Positions 47,201-58,350 of a stretch of 64,000 nt of DNA are shown piece by piece. The notes below the pieces were generated by a model. The model was not told the origin of the DNA and made no database searches. It saw nothing but the letters and a program-made list of their open reading frames with translations. Position numbers and translations under genes: made by a program. The first letter of the stretch is position 1; each line of letters opens with the position of its first letter. The stretch lies in the NCBI GenBank assembly GCA_030015575.1, contig CM057339.1:696458761-696522760 (forward strand), written 5' to 3'. Source of the DNA: Agapanthus africanus. Lineage: Eukaryota > Streptophyta > Magnoliopsida > Asparagales > Amaryllidaceae.

Positions 47201-48557
47201 AGGTTAGAACCTATAGCCTACGCATGCAAAACGACCAAACAACCCTCGTCGTTGATGTACAAACGTCCAACGACCAAATACAATATCCAGTCGCAAAACC
47301 AAGAAATCCAAATATCGGAAAACATAGCCAAAACCCTAACTAGGGTCGCTATACATGGAAACTGCCATGCCAAAAACATCAATTGTATCAATACTCAATC
47401 ACCACACTAATATTATCATGGATAATAATATTTACGTCATCTCCACATCCATTAAAACCCACGTCTATTTTTACCGAAAAACTAGTAAACACTTTATATC
47501 ATTTTAGCTCAAGTCCAAAAGTTTACTCAAATTCTAGCGATCACAAATATCGTAAAGTAGAATAACTAAGTCACCAAAACCTTTACTACAATTTTAATCT
47601 CACCCAAATAGGATTTAGAAAAACTTTGTTTGCTAATAAACTAAATTAGACAAATTAGGAATTTAACAAATATCATTCTCACAAATTAATTAAGTTTTCC
47701 AAGTCTACACATCTTGATTAAACACTTTCACAAATCAAAACCCCAACTTGATTTTCATAATCTTTTCATGAAAATTCTAAATATGCAATTAAAGCTATAT
47801 TAAACACTTAAATAGCTAGATTTAAAGATTTAGACAACAACTTAAAGATTAGGGTTAGAATTTATACCTCCACAAACATGCTATCAAACTTGCAAATTGA
47901 TTTCCAAAATAGCCTCCCAAAATGCTAACTTTCATCTTCAACCAAGGTAGATTACGCTAAAGGTTAAAGAGTATGGATTTGTATTTAAGTTTGTGGGATA
48001 AATTGATGATTTTTGATGAATTAATTGAGCTTGTAGAAGTAGAAATGAGGTGAGGAGAAAGGAAGGGCAGCAAGGGGAAGGCTCGGCCATTCAAAGGAGA
48101 AAAGGGAAATTTGTGGTGTTGGGTGGAAGTTTCTAGCTAAAAACACTTATATTAAAGCTTATTTAAACAATTACATAAGCCACCTCATTTTCCTTTTCTT
48201 TAAAATTTCATTTTAATAACACAAATATCTAGATATTTTGTATGAATGGATTAAGCTTAATCTAGTGATTAGATTACCATAGATTCACATTAGAAGTAAT
48301 TAACCCAAACCAAAATTGTAATTACCACTAATTAAGTGCATAATTAACAACTTAAAATAATAATTTAATTACGGAAAAAATCAAAGTGAACCAAAACTTT
48401 CAAATGACCACTAAAACCCGCAAACTACCACCATTCTAGCTAAACCAGGTGTAGTCAAGTCTATATTGAAAATGTTCACTTCCGGATTTTTACGGAAAAC
48501 ACCGAATATTTTACCCTGAAAACGGAAAATTCGCATAACGATTTCCAAAACATTACA
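44227..48557 (-). repeat. 5' LTR of Tekay-2 (right copy)
   Basis: 4331 bp, about 100 bp longer than the left copy, mainly because of a 112-bp segment at 44766-44877. Termini on the minus strand are TGTAATG and GTGACA. Confidence 0.88.
44766..44877. other. 112-bp segment present in only one Tekay-2 LTR
   Basis: The left LTR and the Tekay-1 LTR lack it, so it is probably an insertion. It contains two short hairpins (GGTCTTT/AAAGACC and CTGTTTT/AAAACAG). No terminal inverted repeats or clear target duplication were seen. Confidence 0.6.
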
Positions 48558-48904
48558 CATGATCAAGGGAGCGTCGAAGGAATCATCGCGATTCGACCAT
48601 CCGAGCCAAAGCCACAACCATTTCTTTCTTAGCTTCTTTGATTGCTTTTCTTTGTTTTCGTATTCTTTCATTTTTTGTGACAAACCAAACCATTCGTTTT
48701 TTGTTGAACCTAAAAAAACAAGACCTAATACACAATTCCCTGCGAATCGACCCGTACTTGCCAGCTTGCTACAATGCGCCGTGCACCTGCGGTTCATAAA
48801 TTTTAAAACGAGAACGACCTCGCGTGCGCATTCCATTTACTTAAAATCATATTCGTTTCCAAAACATACGCGTTTGCACGCGCGGGTGAGTTCCCAACAG
48901 CGGT

Positions 48905-49525
48905 GTACGGTAGCTAAGTGCTGTCATCCTACACAGCATATGATGCGATTAGTTAGGACATTCATATGATTATGTTGACTATAGTTAAGGATCATATGGG
49001 TGGGTCTAGTTAATCACGAAATGACGGGAAGAACTTGACTAGTATTTATGATATGTTGACCATAGTTAAGGTCATGAGTGCTAGGGGTAAAAAAAAACAA
49101 TATCGGGAGTTTCAAGAGTTGAAATTTGTAATGAGATTGCATACCTTCTATGTGATAGTAGGATCCCGATCCCACTGTGAGCAAGAGTTGCTCCCAGGAG
49201 AGTTTTGCACTTTACAATTAGTTAAACCATTAGGTGTCAAGAAAGGTGTCAACGGGGCTATGCCTTTGGGAAAACGAGGTTTATTTTAATTAGGTCCGTG
49301 CGAAAGCACATGAAACCTCTCTCAAAGTACCGGCACTGGCCTGGCTGAACGGTTGGCGAAGTTGTAGAATGTAATTAATCCTGGCTAATTTTCTTTTTAA
49401 GGTTTGAAGGAAAAAATTTGATAAAAGTAGTGGGAGACATCGATTAGATAAGATAATAACCAATCTGATCTTTGCAAGAGCTTTCGCTGAGTGTATTCTT
49501 TTCTCTCTCCTAATGGTAGATAACC
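48905..49525 (+). other. Copia-3 leader, downstream part
   Basis: The leader resumes after solo-G. It holds two loop-sharing hairpins: CATATGAT/ATCATATG (48963-48970, 48991-48998) and TTATGA/TCATGA (49046-49051, 49072-49077), and the GAAA-tetraloop stem (49276-49319) with GTGC-GAAA-GCAC. A pyrimidine tract and TAG lie just before the gag ATG at 49526. Confidence 0.8.
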
Positions 49526-52500
49526 ATGACTGGACATGAGCTTTTGGTAGAGAAAAATAAGCTAACTGGGCCGAACTATAAAGACTGGCTGAGAAACATT
49601 AACATTGCTCTCACATATGATAAAGTATCATATGTCCTCACTGCCTCAACCCCTCCCAGCCCAGGCCCTTAATATTCTGTTGCGGATAGAGAGATCCGCA
49701 AAACGTGGGATATTGACTGTGCTACTGCCAAATGCCTCTCGCTTGCATCAATGGACAATACACATCAAAAGCAGTATGAAAAGATGGATGTTCAATCCAT
49801 CTTTCTCTATACAAAAAAGTTGTATGGGGAGCAATATCGTATCCTAAGAAAAGAAGCGTCTTGAAAGTTGTTTCAGATGCGGATGGCTCCTGGCATACCA
49901 GTAGGTGATCACGTTTTGAAGATAATAGCTCTTATTGAAGAGCTTGAGGGCCTCGGATTGAGAATGGAGAACAAACAGTATGTTGATATTGTTTTACAGT
50001 CTCTTCCCCCTGCCTTTGCTCCATTTATAGTCAAATTCAACATGCATAACATAGAGAAGTCATTACCCGAACTTCTCAATATGTTGAGAAGTGCGGAGAG
50101 CACGCTTAAGGTGAAGTCTCCCTCTCTGATTGTTGGAAAATTTTCCTCTTCCGTCCCAAAAGCCAAGGCCAAGAGAAGGAATAAGAAGAAACCCACCAAA
50201 TCGAGAGGTGGAATCAAGAAGGCACAAGGGAGAGACAAATCCAAGGTTGAGAAGTCGGGAAAAGGAGAATGTTTTCACTGCAAGAAGACGGGGCACTGGA
50301 AGCGGAACTATACTGAATACCTTGATCTCAAGAAAAAGAAGCATGGTGATGCTTCTGCTTCAGGTGTGTTCATAACTGAAAACTGCTTTTCTATAAACTC
50401 TGCTTCCTGGATATTGGATACCGGTTCGGGTTCTCATATCTGCAATTCTGTGCAGGGCTTGAGAAATAGTAGAGTTTTGAAGACCGGTGATCACACTCTC
50501 CGAGTTGGAAATGGTTCCAATATACATGCAGTTTCAGTGGGAGAGTATCACCTAGGGTTGTCGTCGAGTTGTATATTGGTTTTGAACCCATGTTATTTTG
50601 TACCTAGCATGTTTTGTAATATAATATATGTTTCTTTGTTAGACAATGAAGGATATCATTTTGTATTGCAGCATAATGTTATGAACATTAAACTAAATCA
50701 AGAGTTGATTGGTTATGGTACACTTAATAACAGGATATACGTCCTAAATCAACACACAGTTTTCAACATTCAATACACAAATAAAAGAAAATTTTCAGAT
50801 ATAAATGAAGCTTTTCTTTGGCATTGTAGACTTTGTCATATTAACGAAACAAGACTAAACAAGCTTCATAAAGATAGATATTTAAATCCTTTTGAATACA
50901 AATCTTATGAGACTTGTCAGTCTTGTATCAAAGAGAAAATGACCAAAACTCCGTTTACTGGACAGGGAGAAAGAGCTACAGAGCTCTTGGGCCTCATACA
51001 TAGTGATGTATGTGGGCCAATGTCTACACACGCGAGAGGCGGTTTTTCTTACTTCATAACTTTTACTAATGATTTCTCAAGATTCGGTCATGTGTTTTTA
51101 TTAAAACATAAGTCTGAAGCTTTTGAGAAATTCAAGGAGTAGAAAATTGAAGTAGAAAAACAAACAAGAATGAGCATTAAAATACTTCGATCAGATCAAG
51201 GTAGAGAGTATCTTAGTACAAAGTTTTCGATCTTCCTAAAAGAGAATGTGATTCTCTCTCAGCTCACTCCTCCTTACACACCACAGCACAACGGTGTGTC
51301 AGAGCGGCGGAATCGTACCCTATTAGATATGGTACGATTCATAATGAGTGATGCTGAGTTACCTCTCTCCTTTTTGGGGCATGCATTGGAGATTATAGCG
51401 TTTCTGTTGAACAAAGTTCCAACCAAGACCGTGTCTACCACTCCATATGAGATATGGTATGGGAAGAGACCATCTCTTAAACAAGTTAAGATTTGGGATT
51501 GTCCGGCTTTTGTTAAAAAGAAGAATCTAGACAAACTCGAGACAAGATCGGTTAAGTGTAAATTTATGGGTTATCCAAAACATTCGTTTGGATATCTGTT
51601 CTACCACAAGGAGGAACAAAAGGTGTTTGTTTTTCAGTATGCCACATTTTTAGAAAATGAAATTTTTCCAAATAATACTGATGGCAATGTGGTAGATCTA
51701 AAAGAGGTTCTAGAGAAAAAAGTTACAAATGACGACTTGGTTGAACCTGATGTTGCAACAGAATCTTATGAACCTCAGCCACTCCGTAGATCTGGTAGGA
51801 TTTCTCACCCACCGGAGAGATACTATGGTTTTTTCACTGATGGTGATTGAGAAGATTGCATCATAGATGATGACGACCCTACCAGTTTTCAGCAAGTTAC
51901 CGCAAGTGGTGACTCTGTGAAGTGGCTAGATGCCATGAGATCCGAAATGGAGTCTATGTACACCAATAAAGTATGGACTTTGGAAGTTGTACCCTCTGGG
52001 GTAAAACCCGTAGGGTGCAAATGGATCTTTAAGAGAAAGATCGGTGTAGATGGGCAGGTGGAGACCTATAAGGCAAGGCTTGTGGCGAAAGGATTCGTCA
52101 AAGACCAGGACTGGACTATGATGAAACCTTTTCTCCTTTAGCTATGATTAAATCCATTCGGATCCTACTTGCTGTTGCTGCTCGCTACGACTATGAAATC
52201 TGGAAGATGGACGTTAAAATTGCTTTTCTAAATGGTGATTTAGAAGAATGCGTTTATATGGATCAGCCAGAGGGCTTCATTGATAGTGGGAGCAGCGGGA
52301 AAGCATGTAAGTTGCTTAAAACCATTTATGGATTAAAGCAGGCATCACGGAGTTGGAACATCTGTTTTGATGATGTCATCAAAGAGTTTGATTTCATCAA
52401 AAATCCAGATGAACCTTGTGTTTATAAGAAGATTGTAGGGAGTACTGTCACATTCCTCGTATTGTACGTGGATGACATTCTTCTGATAGGAAACAATGTC

Positions 52501-53447
52501 CCTATGCTACAATCGGTCAAACTGTTCTTATCACAAAGGTTCTCCATGAAGGACCTGGGTGATGCCTTGTACGTACTGGGCATGAAGATCTATAGGGATA
52601 GATCTAAAAGGTTGTTGGGATTGTCCCAAACCAGGTACATTAACACCATCCTAAAGAGGTTTAGTATGGAAGACTCCAAGCGGGGTGCCTTACCCGCTTG
52701 TCATGGAGTCACTCTCTCCAAGGACTTTTAAAGACTGATGAAGAGAGAGCTCGCATGATCATTATACCCTACGCTTCAGCCGTAGGATCTATAATGTATG
52801 CGATGTTATGTACACGCCCTGATGTAGCTTATGCACTGGGTGTAGTAAGCAGGTATCAATCCAACCCAGACGAGAATCACTGGACAGCTGTGAAGAACAT
52901 TCTTAAGTACTTGCGAAGGACTGAAGAAATGTTCTTGGTGTATGGTAACGGGGATCTCCAAATGGAGGCCTTACCCGATTCGTGCTTCTAGAGTGATAAG
53001 GATGACAGCAAATCTATCTCAAGGTTTGTATTTACCCTAAATGGAGGGGCGATATGTTGGAAGAGTTCCAAATAGGATACCGTTGCAGACTCCACGATAG
53101 AAGCTGAGTATATTGCTGCAAATGATCCTGCTAAGGAACCCGTCTGGATGAGGAAGTTCAACTCGGAGCTAGGAGTAGTTCCAACCATTATTGATTCAAT
53201 ACCATTATATTGTGATAATAATGGGTCTATGGCGTTGGCCAAAGAGCCCAGGTCCCATCAGCGATCCATACACATTCTGAGGATATACCATCTGATACAA
53301 GAGATAGTTGATCGCCGCGAGATCGAGATTCGAAGAGTAGATATAAAGAATAACACCGCGGATCCACTCACCAAGGCCCTCCCTCAGCCGCAGCATGAGC
53401 GACTTTTTAAGATGTTGGGTATGAGATACGCCAATAATTGGCTTTAG
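49526..53447 (+). pseudogene. copia gag-pol of Copia-3, broken
   Basis: Recognisable in order: the Gag start (MTGHELLVEKNKLTGPNYKD), Gag core, a zinc-knuckle-type motif near 50272-50310, protease DTGSGSH near 50419, the integrase zinc region and DD35E core (about 50810-51390), reverse transcriptase with YVDD near 52470, and RNase H to 53447. The longest open stretch is 424 codons (49868-51142). It is broken in roughly half a dozen or more places and is non-functional. Confidence 0.9.
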
Positions 53448-53450
53448 TGC

Positions 53451-53461
53451 AAGTGGGAGAT
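53451..53461 (+). other. polypurine tract of Copia-3
   Basis: AAGTGGGAGAT directly before TGTTGG. Confidence 0.85.
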
Positions 53462-53512
53462 TGTTGGATATATGTATGCCCTAGAGGACATTATATGATA
53501 GTGGATGTAGTG

Positions 53513-53546
<34 letters not shown>

Positions 53547-55561
53547 TCAGAGGACATTCTTGCTCGACATGATAGTATGCTATATGTTTGTTCTTTATCT
53601 TGACATGTTCACCTGATCATGCTTATTACTCATTTGGTACATGTTGATAAAGCCCTTATGATATTTGCTTGACTACTGGGATTATGATGCAAATCATACT
53701 AGTGGAACATGTGTAGTTTATAAGCATATACTTGAAATGTTCCTAGTCGTGGGTGTATCAAGACGGGGCATCGATATTCCAGAGTAGACTAGCGTATACG
53801 TTTCTTGACCCATATGATGGGTGATGGATGATCCCATATCCATTGGTGTGATGACACCAAAGATTGTATACGGGTGCTCAGTGGAGACCGGGTACACTGA
53901 GCGGACTCGCCGAAAACTCCTATGTGGTATTATATCTATCGTCGGATAGCAGTTCTCAGGTGACACTGGTACTGGTTAGTCTGTAGACCCGAGATCGTCA
54001 TAGAGTTTTGTGTGTCCTCCCGCTGTACGTTGATCTCTACCCTACCGCGGCTCTACTCTCGGCTCCGATAACGCAATTCCGGGAGGAGTCGTGCAAACAG
54101 GTGGATTTTGAGTACATTCCCGAGGCACATGGATGCAATGAGCGATAGGAGGGGTTTCGTCTCTTCCGGTATTGGGGGTTGATGTTGCACTATGCTCAAT
54201 TGGCTATAAAAGGAAGTCCATAGCCAGGGCTAATGAGATTTACTGATAAGTGTTATCAGTAGTTTCTCGATCTATTATGAGCCATATACCGGCATGACTT
54301 ATTGAGTTATTGGAGTCGACTATACCATCCCTAGACTCGATATGCAGCATATCTGATGAAGAGACTGGACTGTATGGTAAGTGTTTCCAATTGGCTCGAC
54401 GGGAGTGTTGACAGGTTCGCTTGGTTTTCTTCTGATCGCTCAATACCTGGGAGCCGTTATGCACAGCTTATGCCGCTGACGGTTTTTGGGTATGTGATAT
54501 GATCACTGCCTACTGCTAGCTTATTGACGAGTCTTAGAGTTCCACAAAGGGGTTTCCTAGCTCAGGCGAAAAGATGTGGGGTGCATATGGGATATGCGTG
54601 GGAGCTCGATTAAATGCGTGTATTTGATACTGTATTTTAATCGGGCGTTTACGATTGGACGAGTCGTATGTGATATGACCGGGTTATTAAATCAAGTGTT
54701 GATTTAATATTAAGTCCATTAGCACATTTATTAAAACCTATTTCTTTATGATGCATGCATGAGTGTATGTATATATTGATATGGATGCACACATGCATGC
54801 ATACATGTGTCATGGTTGATGATACATTGATGATGGCAATGCAAGACTCACATGGTAACATATTTATATATTTTGATTATTGAGAAAAACAAAATGTGAA
54901 TAAAAACATGGTTAATTTTCTACACTCTTCTTTTGTGTTGACTAGAGTCAAAACCATGGTTTCGTTTCCCATGGTTTTAGTTGCCCATTGTTTTGCTTAA
55001 ACTCAAGTATCAAAATATCTAGCTATTTTATAACCATGGTTTGGGATGAGATAACCCTCTCTCTCTCTCTTGATTATGTTGAATTCTCACATGAGTTAAG
55101 TTAAGCCATCTACTCCTTCTTCTTCCTTATTCAAGCTCTCTAGATTTTTTCAAGTGAGTGAAGAACATAAAAAGAAAGGTTTTTAAGTGAGATTCAAACC
55201 CACATCACCAATCTATATTAGTCTAGCCAACTAGTGTAGGTTGTTGGCTCCACTTCCACTTAGATCAAATGAAGCTAGGAGCTTGAGCAAAAGGACTCCG
55301 TGGTGGATCGTCGTGGACTTTGAAGAACTCAAGCGGACCAGTCCAAACACCAAGTTGATCCAAGGAGTCACAAGAGGGGGTCTGTAAAGGTTGTATTACT
55401 CACCTCTTAGTGTTAGTCACTTGATAGTATGTGACACTAATTCTTGTTACCCTAATTTTCTAGTTTTATTCATGGTTGGTTTTGTTTAGCACCCCTAAAA
55501 TTTTTTCTATAGCATGTTTGATGCAAGCCAAGCCCTAGTCATGGTGCTAAAGAATCCCCAC
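53462..55561 (+). repeat. 3' LTR of Copia-3
   Basis: 2100 bp, ending CCCCACA and followed by AAAAT. The GT microsatellite (53513-53544) is longer and purer than in the 5' copy. A segment of about 30 bases near 54056-54085 has no counterpart in the 5' LTR. Confidence 0.9.
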
Positions 55562-55825
55562 AAAAATATATAAAGGAGGTGCTGTCCAAATTTTCAATGT
55601 CGAAAATGTTTTCATGTTAGATACAAAGACTGTGTTTTCATATTTTATTCCATATGTATTTAAAGAAAGAACTTGATTTCATTATACCATTCTTTAAAAG
55701 CTCCACCTCCACTATTTTCCCTAAATGGTTTAGATTTCTGGGATTTTGGATCAATTGGATTAGGTGGAGTCCTATAGACTTCACACGATTCAGGTGCCAA
55801 TTAAGTGCCTTTCCGTGTCGTGACA
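55562..55825 (+). repeat. Tekay-1 LTR, last piece
   Basis: After Copia-3 the LTR resumes with AAAGGAGGTGCTGTCCAA, which matches the reverse complement of the Tekay-2 LTR near 23510-23535. It ends GTCGTGACA, the Tekay-type LTR terminus. Confidence 0.85.
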
Positions 55826-55859
55826 AAGTTGGTATTGAAAGGTTATGCTAACGCCCTGG
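55826..55859 (+). other. decayed Tekay-1 primer-binding site and leader stub
   Basis: AAG and then TTGGTAT keep the start of the Tekay PBS; the rest has drifted. Only 34 bases separate the LTR end from Athila-H. Confidence 0.65.
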
Positions 55860-56369
55860 TGTTCAGTCGAAAATATTGTGCATTTGATATGACATTTTCC
55901 TTACTATTTCTATATAATAAAAAGTGTTTATTATAAATAAGACACATATGAGGGTTTATCTGAAAAAATACTATTTTCATATGTTTATATATTATAATTA
56001 ACATTATGAAGAAAAATAAGCATATAATATCTATGTAATATTTAGTCCATTTAAATATGCATACCATATCAAATATCTTTGACCAATTCTCTTAAAACTA
56101 TAATATCATGTCAAATGGTTAAGATAATATCTCAATAAAAACAAATTCTACTAACATTATTTATTGAGTTATTGTGCAGAAATTATATCAGGACTGAAAT
56201 CAAGAAAATCCGAGTTGGCGAGATCAAATCTGCCGAAATATTCAACTAAATAGAAGAAATCAATTCTGGAAGAGACTTAGAGAAGATTTTAAGATTCCAG
56301 ATATCAAAATAGTCTACATGTGTCACCATAAGAAGCCACAAGATTGTTGAAGCAAAGAACCCTCCAACC

Positions 56370-56418
56370 CACCGCGGATCCGCGGCCAAATCCACCCAAT
56401 GGCCGCGGTTCCGCCGCA
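56370..56418 (+). repeat. GC palindrome doublet (Athila-H LTR)
   Basis: Unit 1 is CACCGCGGATCCGCGGCC (56370-56387) and unit 2 is GGCCGCGGTTCCGCCGCA (56401-56418), with a 13-bp gap. Confidence 0.88.
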
Positions 56419-56506
56419 ATATTGAGGATTTAGGGCTCTGGATTTTCTGGTTGGGATCCTAACAACTAGTTACCATATTAGGAAACTAGGGTTCTGACTC
56501 TGTGAC

Positions 56507-56514
56507 TATAAATA
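56507..56514 (+). promoter_or_regulatory. TATA box of Athila-H LTR
   Basis: TATAAATA, followed about 30 bases later by a likely transcription start zone; matches the box in solo-L. Confidence 0.6.
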
Positions 56515-57390
56515 AGGACCGAGAGCCTCTTTGATAAATCATCAAACCGACGCGATCACGAAGTCCACGACGGCTCAAGAATCCTGGTTGATCATCGACA
56601 GTCCATCTACCTCCTTAAGAAGAGATAGAGAAGCAAACTAGGGTTTTGTAATCATTTTCTAAAGGAACAAAGTATACTTGATCTTGTTGACTAATAAAAG
56701 TAGTTTTATTCTATTGCATTTTATTTTGTTCATGATTTCTATCTTTTCTTTTCCCAACATGCGCGAGTAATTCTCCGCTTGTTAGGGTTCGTAGGATTAT
56801 GGTAGATTAATGGATGATGAAGATCCTTAAACTCTTTTTATGACCTATAAAGTTTATAAACTTTATCAAAATAATAGTTAACATCCTAATCGGGCGTGCT
56901 ATCAATTCATTGATATTCACGACCACGATTAGAGATTAGATTAACAATTGTTTTGGTAAAGGCTAGACATGAACGAAGATCCATGTCAAGGTAGGGGTTA
57001 AGAGTGGGAACCCTTTTCCCTCCAGAAATCCTAATTCACATGCATCACTGTCGATCTAGCTTTAAATCTATTAAAGGATAAGAGGAGTAATCGTTAATTA
57101 ATCATCCATGACTACTAAATCTTAACGAACCCTACAAGCCCCCTTCTAATATAAAACCTACATCCGTAGTTAATCTAGATCTATATCCTGCATCCGTGTT
57201 TGACGTGGATCTAGAATCTACAACCATTCTTCACTATTCATTATTCTTCCTCTTTCCTTTTTCAACACGTCTAAAGTAAGATTGAAACATTCCACATATC
57301 CCTGAGGACGACCCGTACTCATTTCGGCTAGCTACACACAACACCGTTATTGATTGCGGTTACTACACTTCTTTAAAACAAACAATCAAA

Positions 57391-57408
57391 TGGCGCCATT
57401 GCCGGGGA
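57391..57408 (+). other. primer-binding site of Athila-H
   Basis: TGGCGCCATTGCCGGGGA lies six bases after the LTR end. I recall this as the Asp-tRNA-type PBS usual for Athila/Tat elements, with one difference (ATT for GTT). Confidence 0.88.
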
Positions 57409-58350
57409 TACGTGCGTAATTTTTTATTCTTACTATTTGTGTTGAATTCTTATTCGATCCATATTATAAACAAAACAAAACTGCAAATTGTATATTTAAC
57501 GATTATTGTGTGAATTTTGCAAGGGGATCCGGAGTCACAGAATTGAGGAAACAGAGAGCAAGAGACATTCATCAAGATCCAGAGGAGCATAGGAGGCCAC
57601 GTAGCAAAAATCATCACGAGATCCCTCCACTTCGCAGTGGAACCATGGCGAATAAGCAAAAGTGCGGCGGAAGCGCGGCGGATTTGAGGGATTAGGGTTC
57701 CAAACTTCTCTGGTAATTTTCTCAACTCTTTCTCTCTTCGCTGAAATCCAATAAAATATCTTTCCTGCAGGATTCTTTGCAAAATATCGCCGCTCAAAAA
57801 TCTTTTTGCAAAGTTTTGTACTTGGTTTTTTCATTCATATTTTAATACGGATTTTAAGGGGCAAGACCAAAATTCAGATTAGGTGGGGATTTCATCACCC
57901 TTCGTAGGCCACACAAATCACAAAACAAACATCCCCATCAACCCTACATTAATTAAAAAATATCTAAACAAGACTCTAATGACCGTCATGCTCAAATAGG
58001 ACAGAGGAAGGTCGTAGGTAATTTATCACTTATCTGCATTACTTTTGTGGTAACTAGGCAAGTGAGTCTAAGGCAAGTGGTTACTTAATTAGGCCCGCTA
58101 TTTTCGGTAATTCGTATAGCGGATACCTCCCACTTACCTGGCCACAAGAGTAGTAAAGAGGTGGTAGAGAATTGATCATGCGGCTTGTCCTTTGGAAGTC
58201 TAGGAGCGGTCTAGAGACTTGACCTAGGTAACCTTAGTTCTAGGGTTGTTTGTGCATTTTTATGTGATTTGTCTTGAGTCCCACTTATTCAAAAACAAAT
58301 CAATTTTAAATCACACACACGCTGCCACTTGTGCTAAAACCATTTAGTGC
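57409..58350 (+). other. Athila-H leader
   Basis: This non-coding leader runs between PBS and gag. It contains a weaker GC doublet (57633-57681: GGAACC-centred and GGAAGC-centred units, 13-bp gap). No protein motif was seen. Confidence 0.6.
57633..57681 (+). repeat. possible GC palindrome doublet (Athila-H leader)
   Basis: Spacing and unit length fit the other doublets, but sequence identity is low and the two units do not pair well. Confidence 0.4.

Larger units (their letters stand above)
23345..48557 (-). mobile_element. Tekay-2, LARD-like Tekay/Del-type gypsy derivative
   Basis: Two long LTRs (4229 and 4331 bp) read TGTAA...GTGACA on the minus strand and are flanked by the perfect target duplication CATGA (23340-23344, 48558-48562). 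PBS and purine tract show that the element runs leftwards. After removing Copia-4 and solo-J, the internal region is only about 3.5 kb and shows no recognisable gag, protease, RT or integrase. LTRs above 4 kb with about 3.5 kb of non-coding interior match the published description of LARDs, non-autonomous derivatives. LTR divergence is about 5% in sampled stretches. It looks structurally complete but has no coding capacity. Confidence 0.88.
21881..48899 (+). mobile_element. solo-G, Athila/Tat-like solo LTR (split by Tekay-2)
   Basis: The termini TGTT (21881) and AACA (48899) are flanked by GCGAT (21876-21880) and GCGGT (48900-48904), a target duplication with one difference. Its own sequence is 21881-23344 and 48563-48899, about 1.8 kb, with no internal domain, so it is best read as a solo LTR. 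A TATAAAAT box lies at 22500. Near the 3' end is a CGACCCGTACT segment also present at the Athila-H LTR end. It interrupts the Copia-3 leader. Confidence 0.8.
17741..55561 (+). mobile_element. Copia-3, Angela-type copia element split by a 27 kb nested insertion
   Basis: The LTR termini TGTTGG (17741) and CCCCACA (55561) are flanked by the perfect target duplication AAAAT (17736-17740, 55562-55566). Element sequence occupies 17741-21880 and 48905-55561; the part between is solo-G with its contents. Without the insertion it is about 10.8 kb. The gag-pol region is broken in roughly half a dozen or more places. The two LTRs differ at about 5% over a sampled 330 bases, so it is older than Copia-2 and Copia-4 (very roughly 2 million years at an assumed 1.3e-8 per site per year). 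Confidence 0.9.
55860..57384 (+). repeat. 5' LTR of Athila-H
   Basis: 1525 bp from TGTTCAG to AAACAAACA. It has a TATAAATA box (56507), a GC palindrome doublet 89 bases upstream of it, and a 3' end rich in conserved segments (CGACCCGTACTC, ATTGCGGTTA) shared with solo-J and solo-L. Confidence 0.82.

Noticed and set aside
48411-48836. 141-codon minus-strand frame
   Set aside because: It runs across the Tekay-2/solo-G junction at 48557 and has no domain; a chance frame.
54056-54085. Extra 30 bases in the Copia-3 3' LTR as a tiny mobile element
   Set aside because: Too short, no terminal repeats or target duplication; most likely filler or local slippage.
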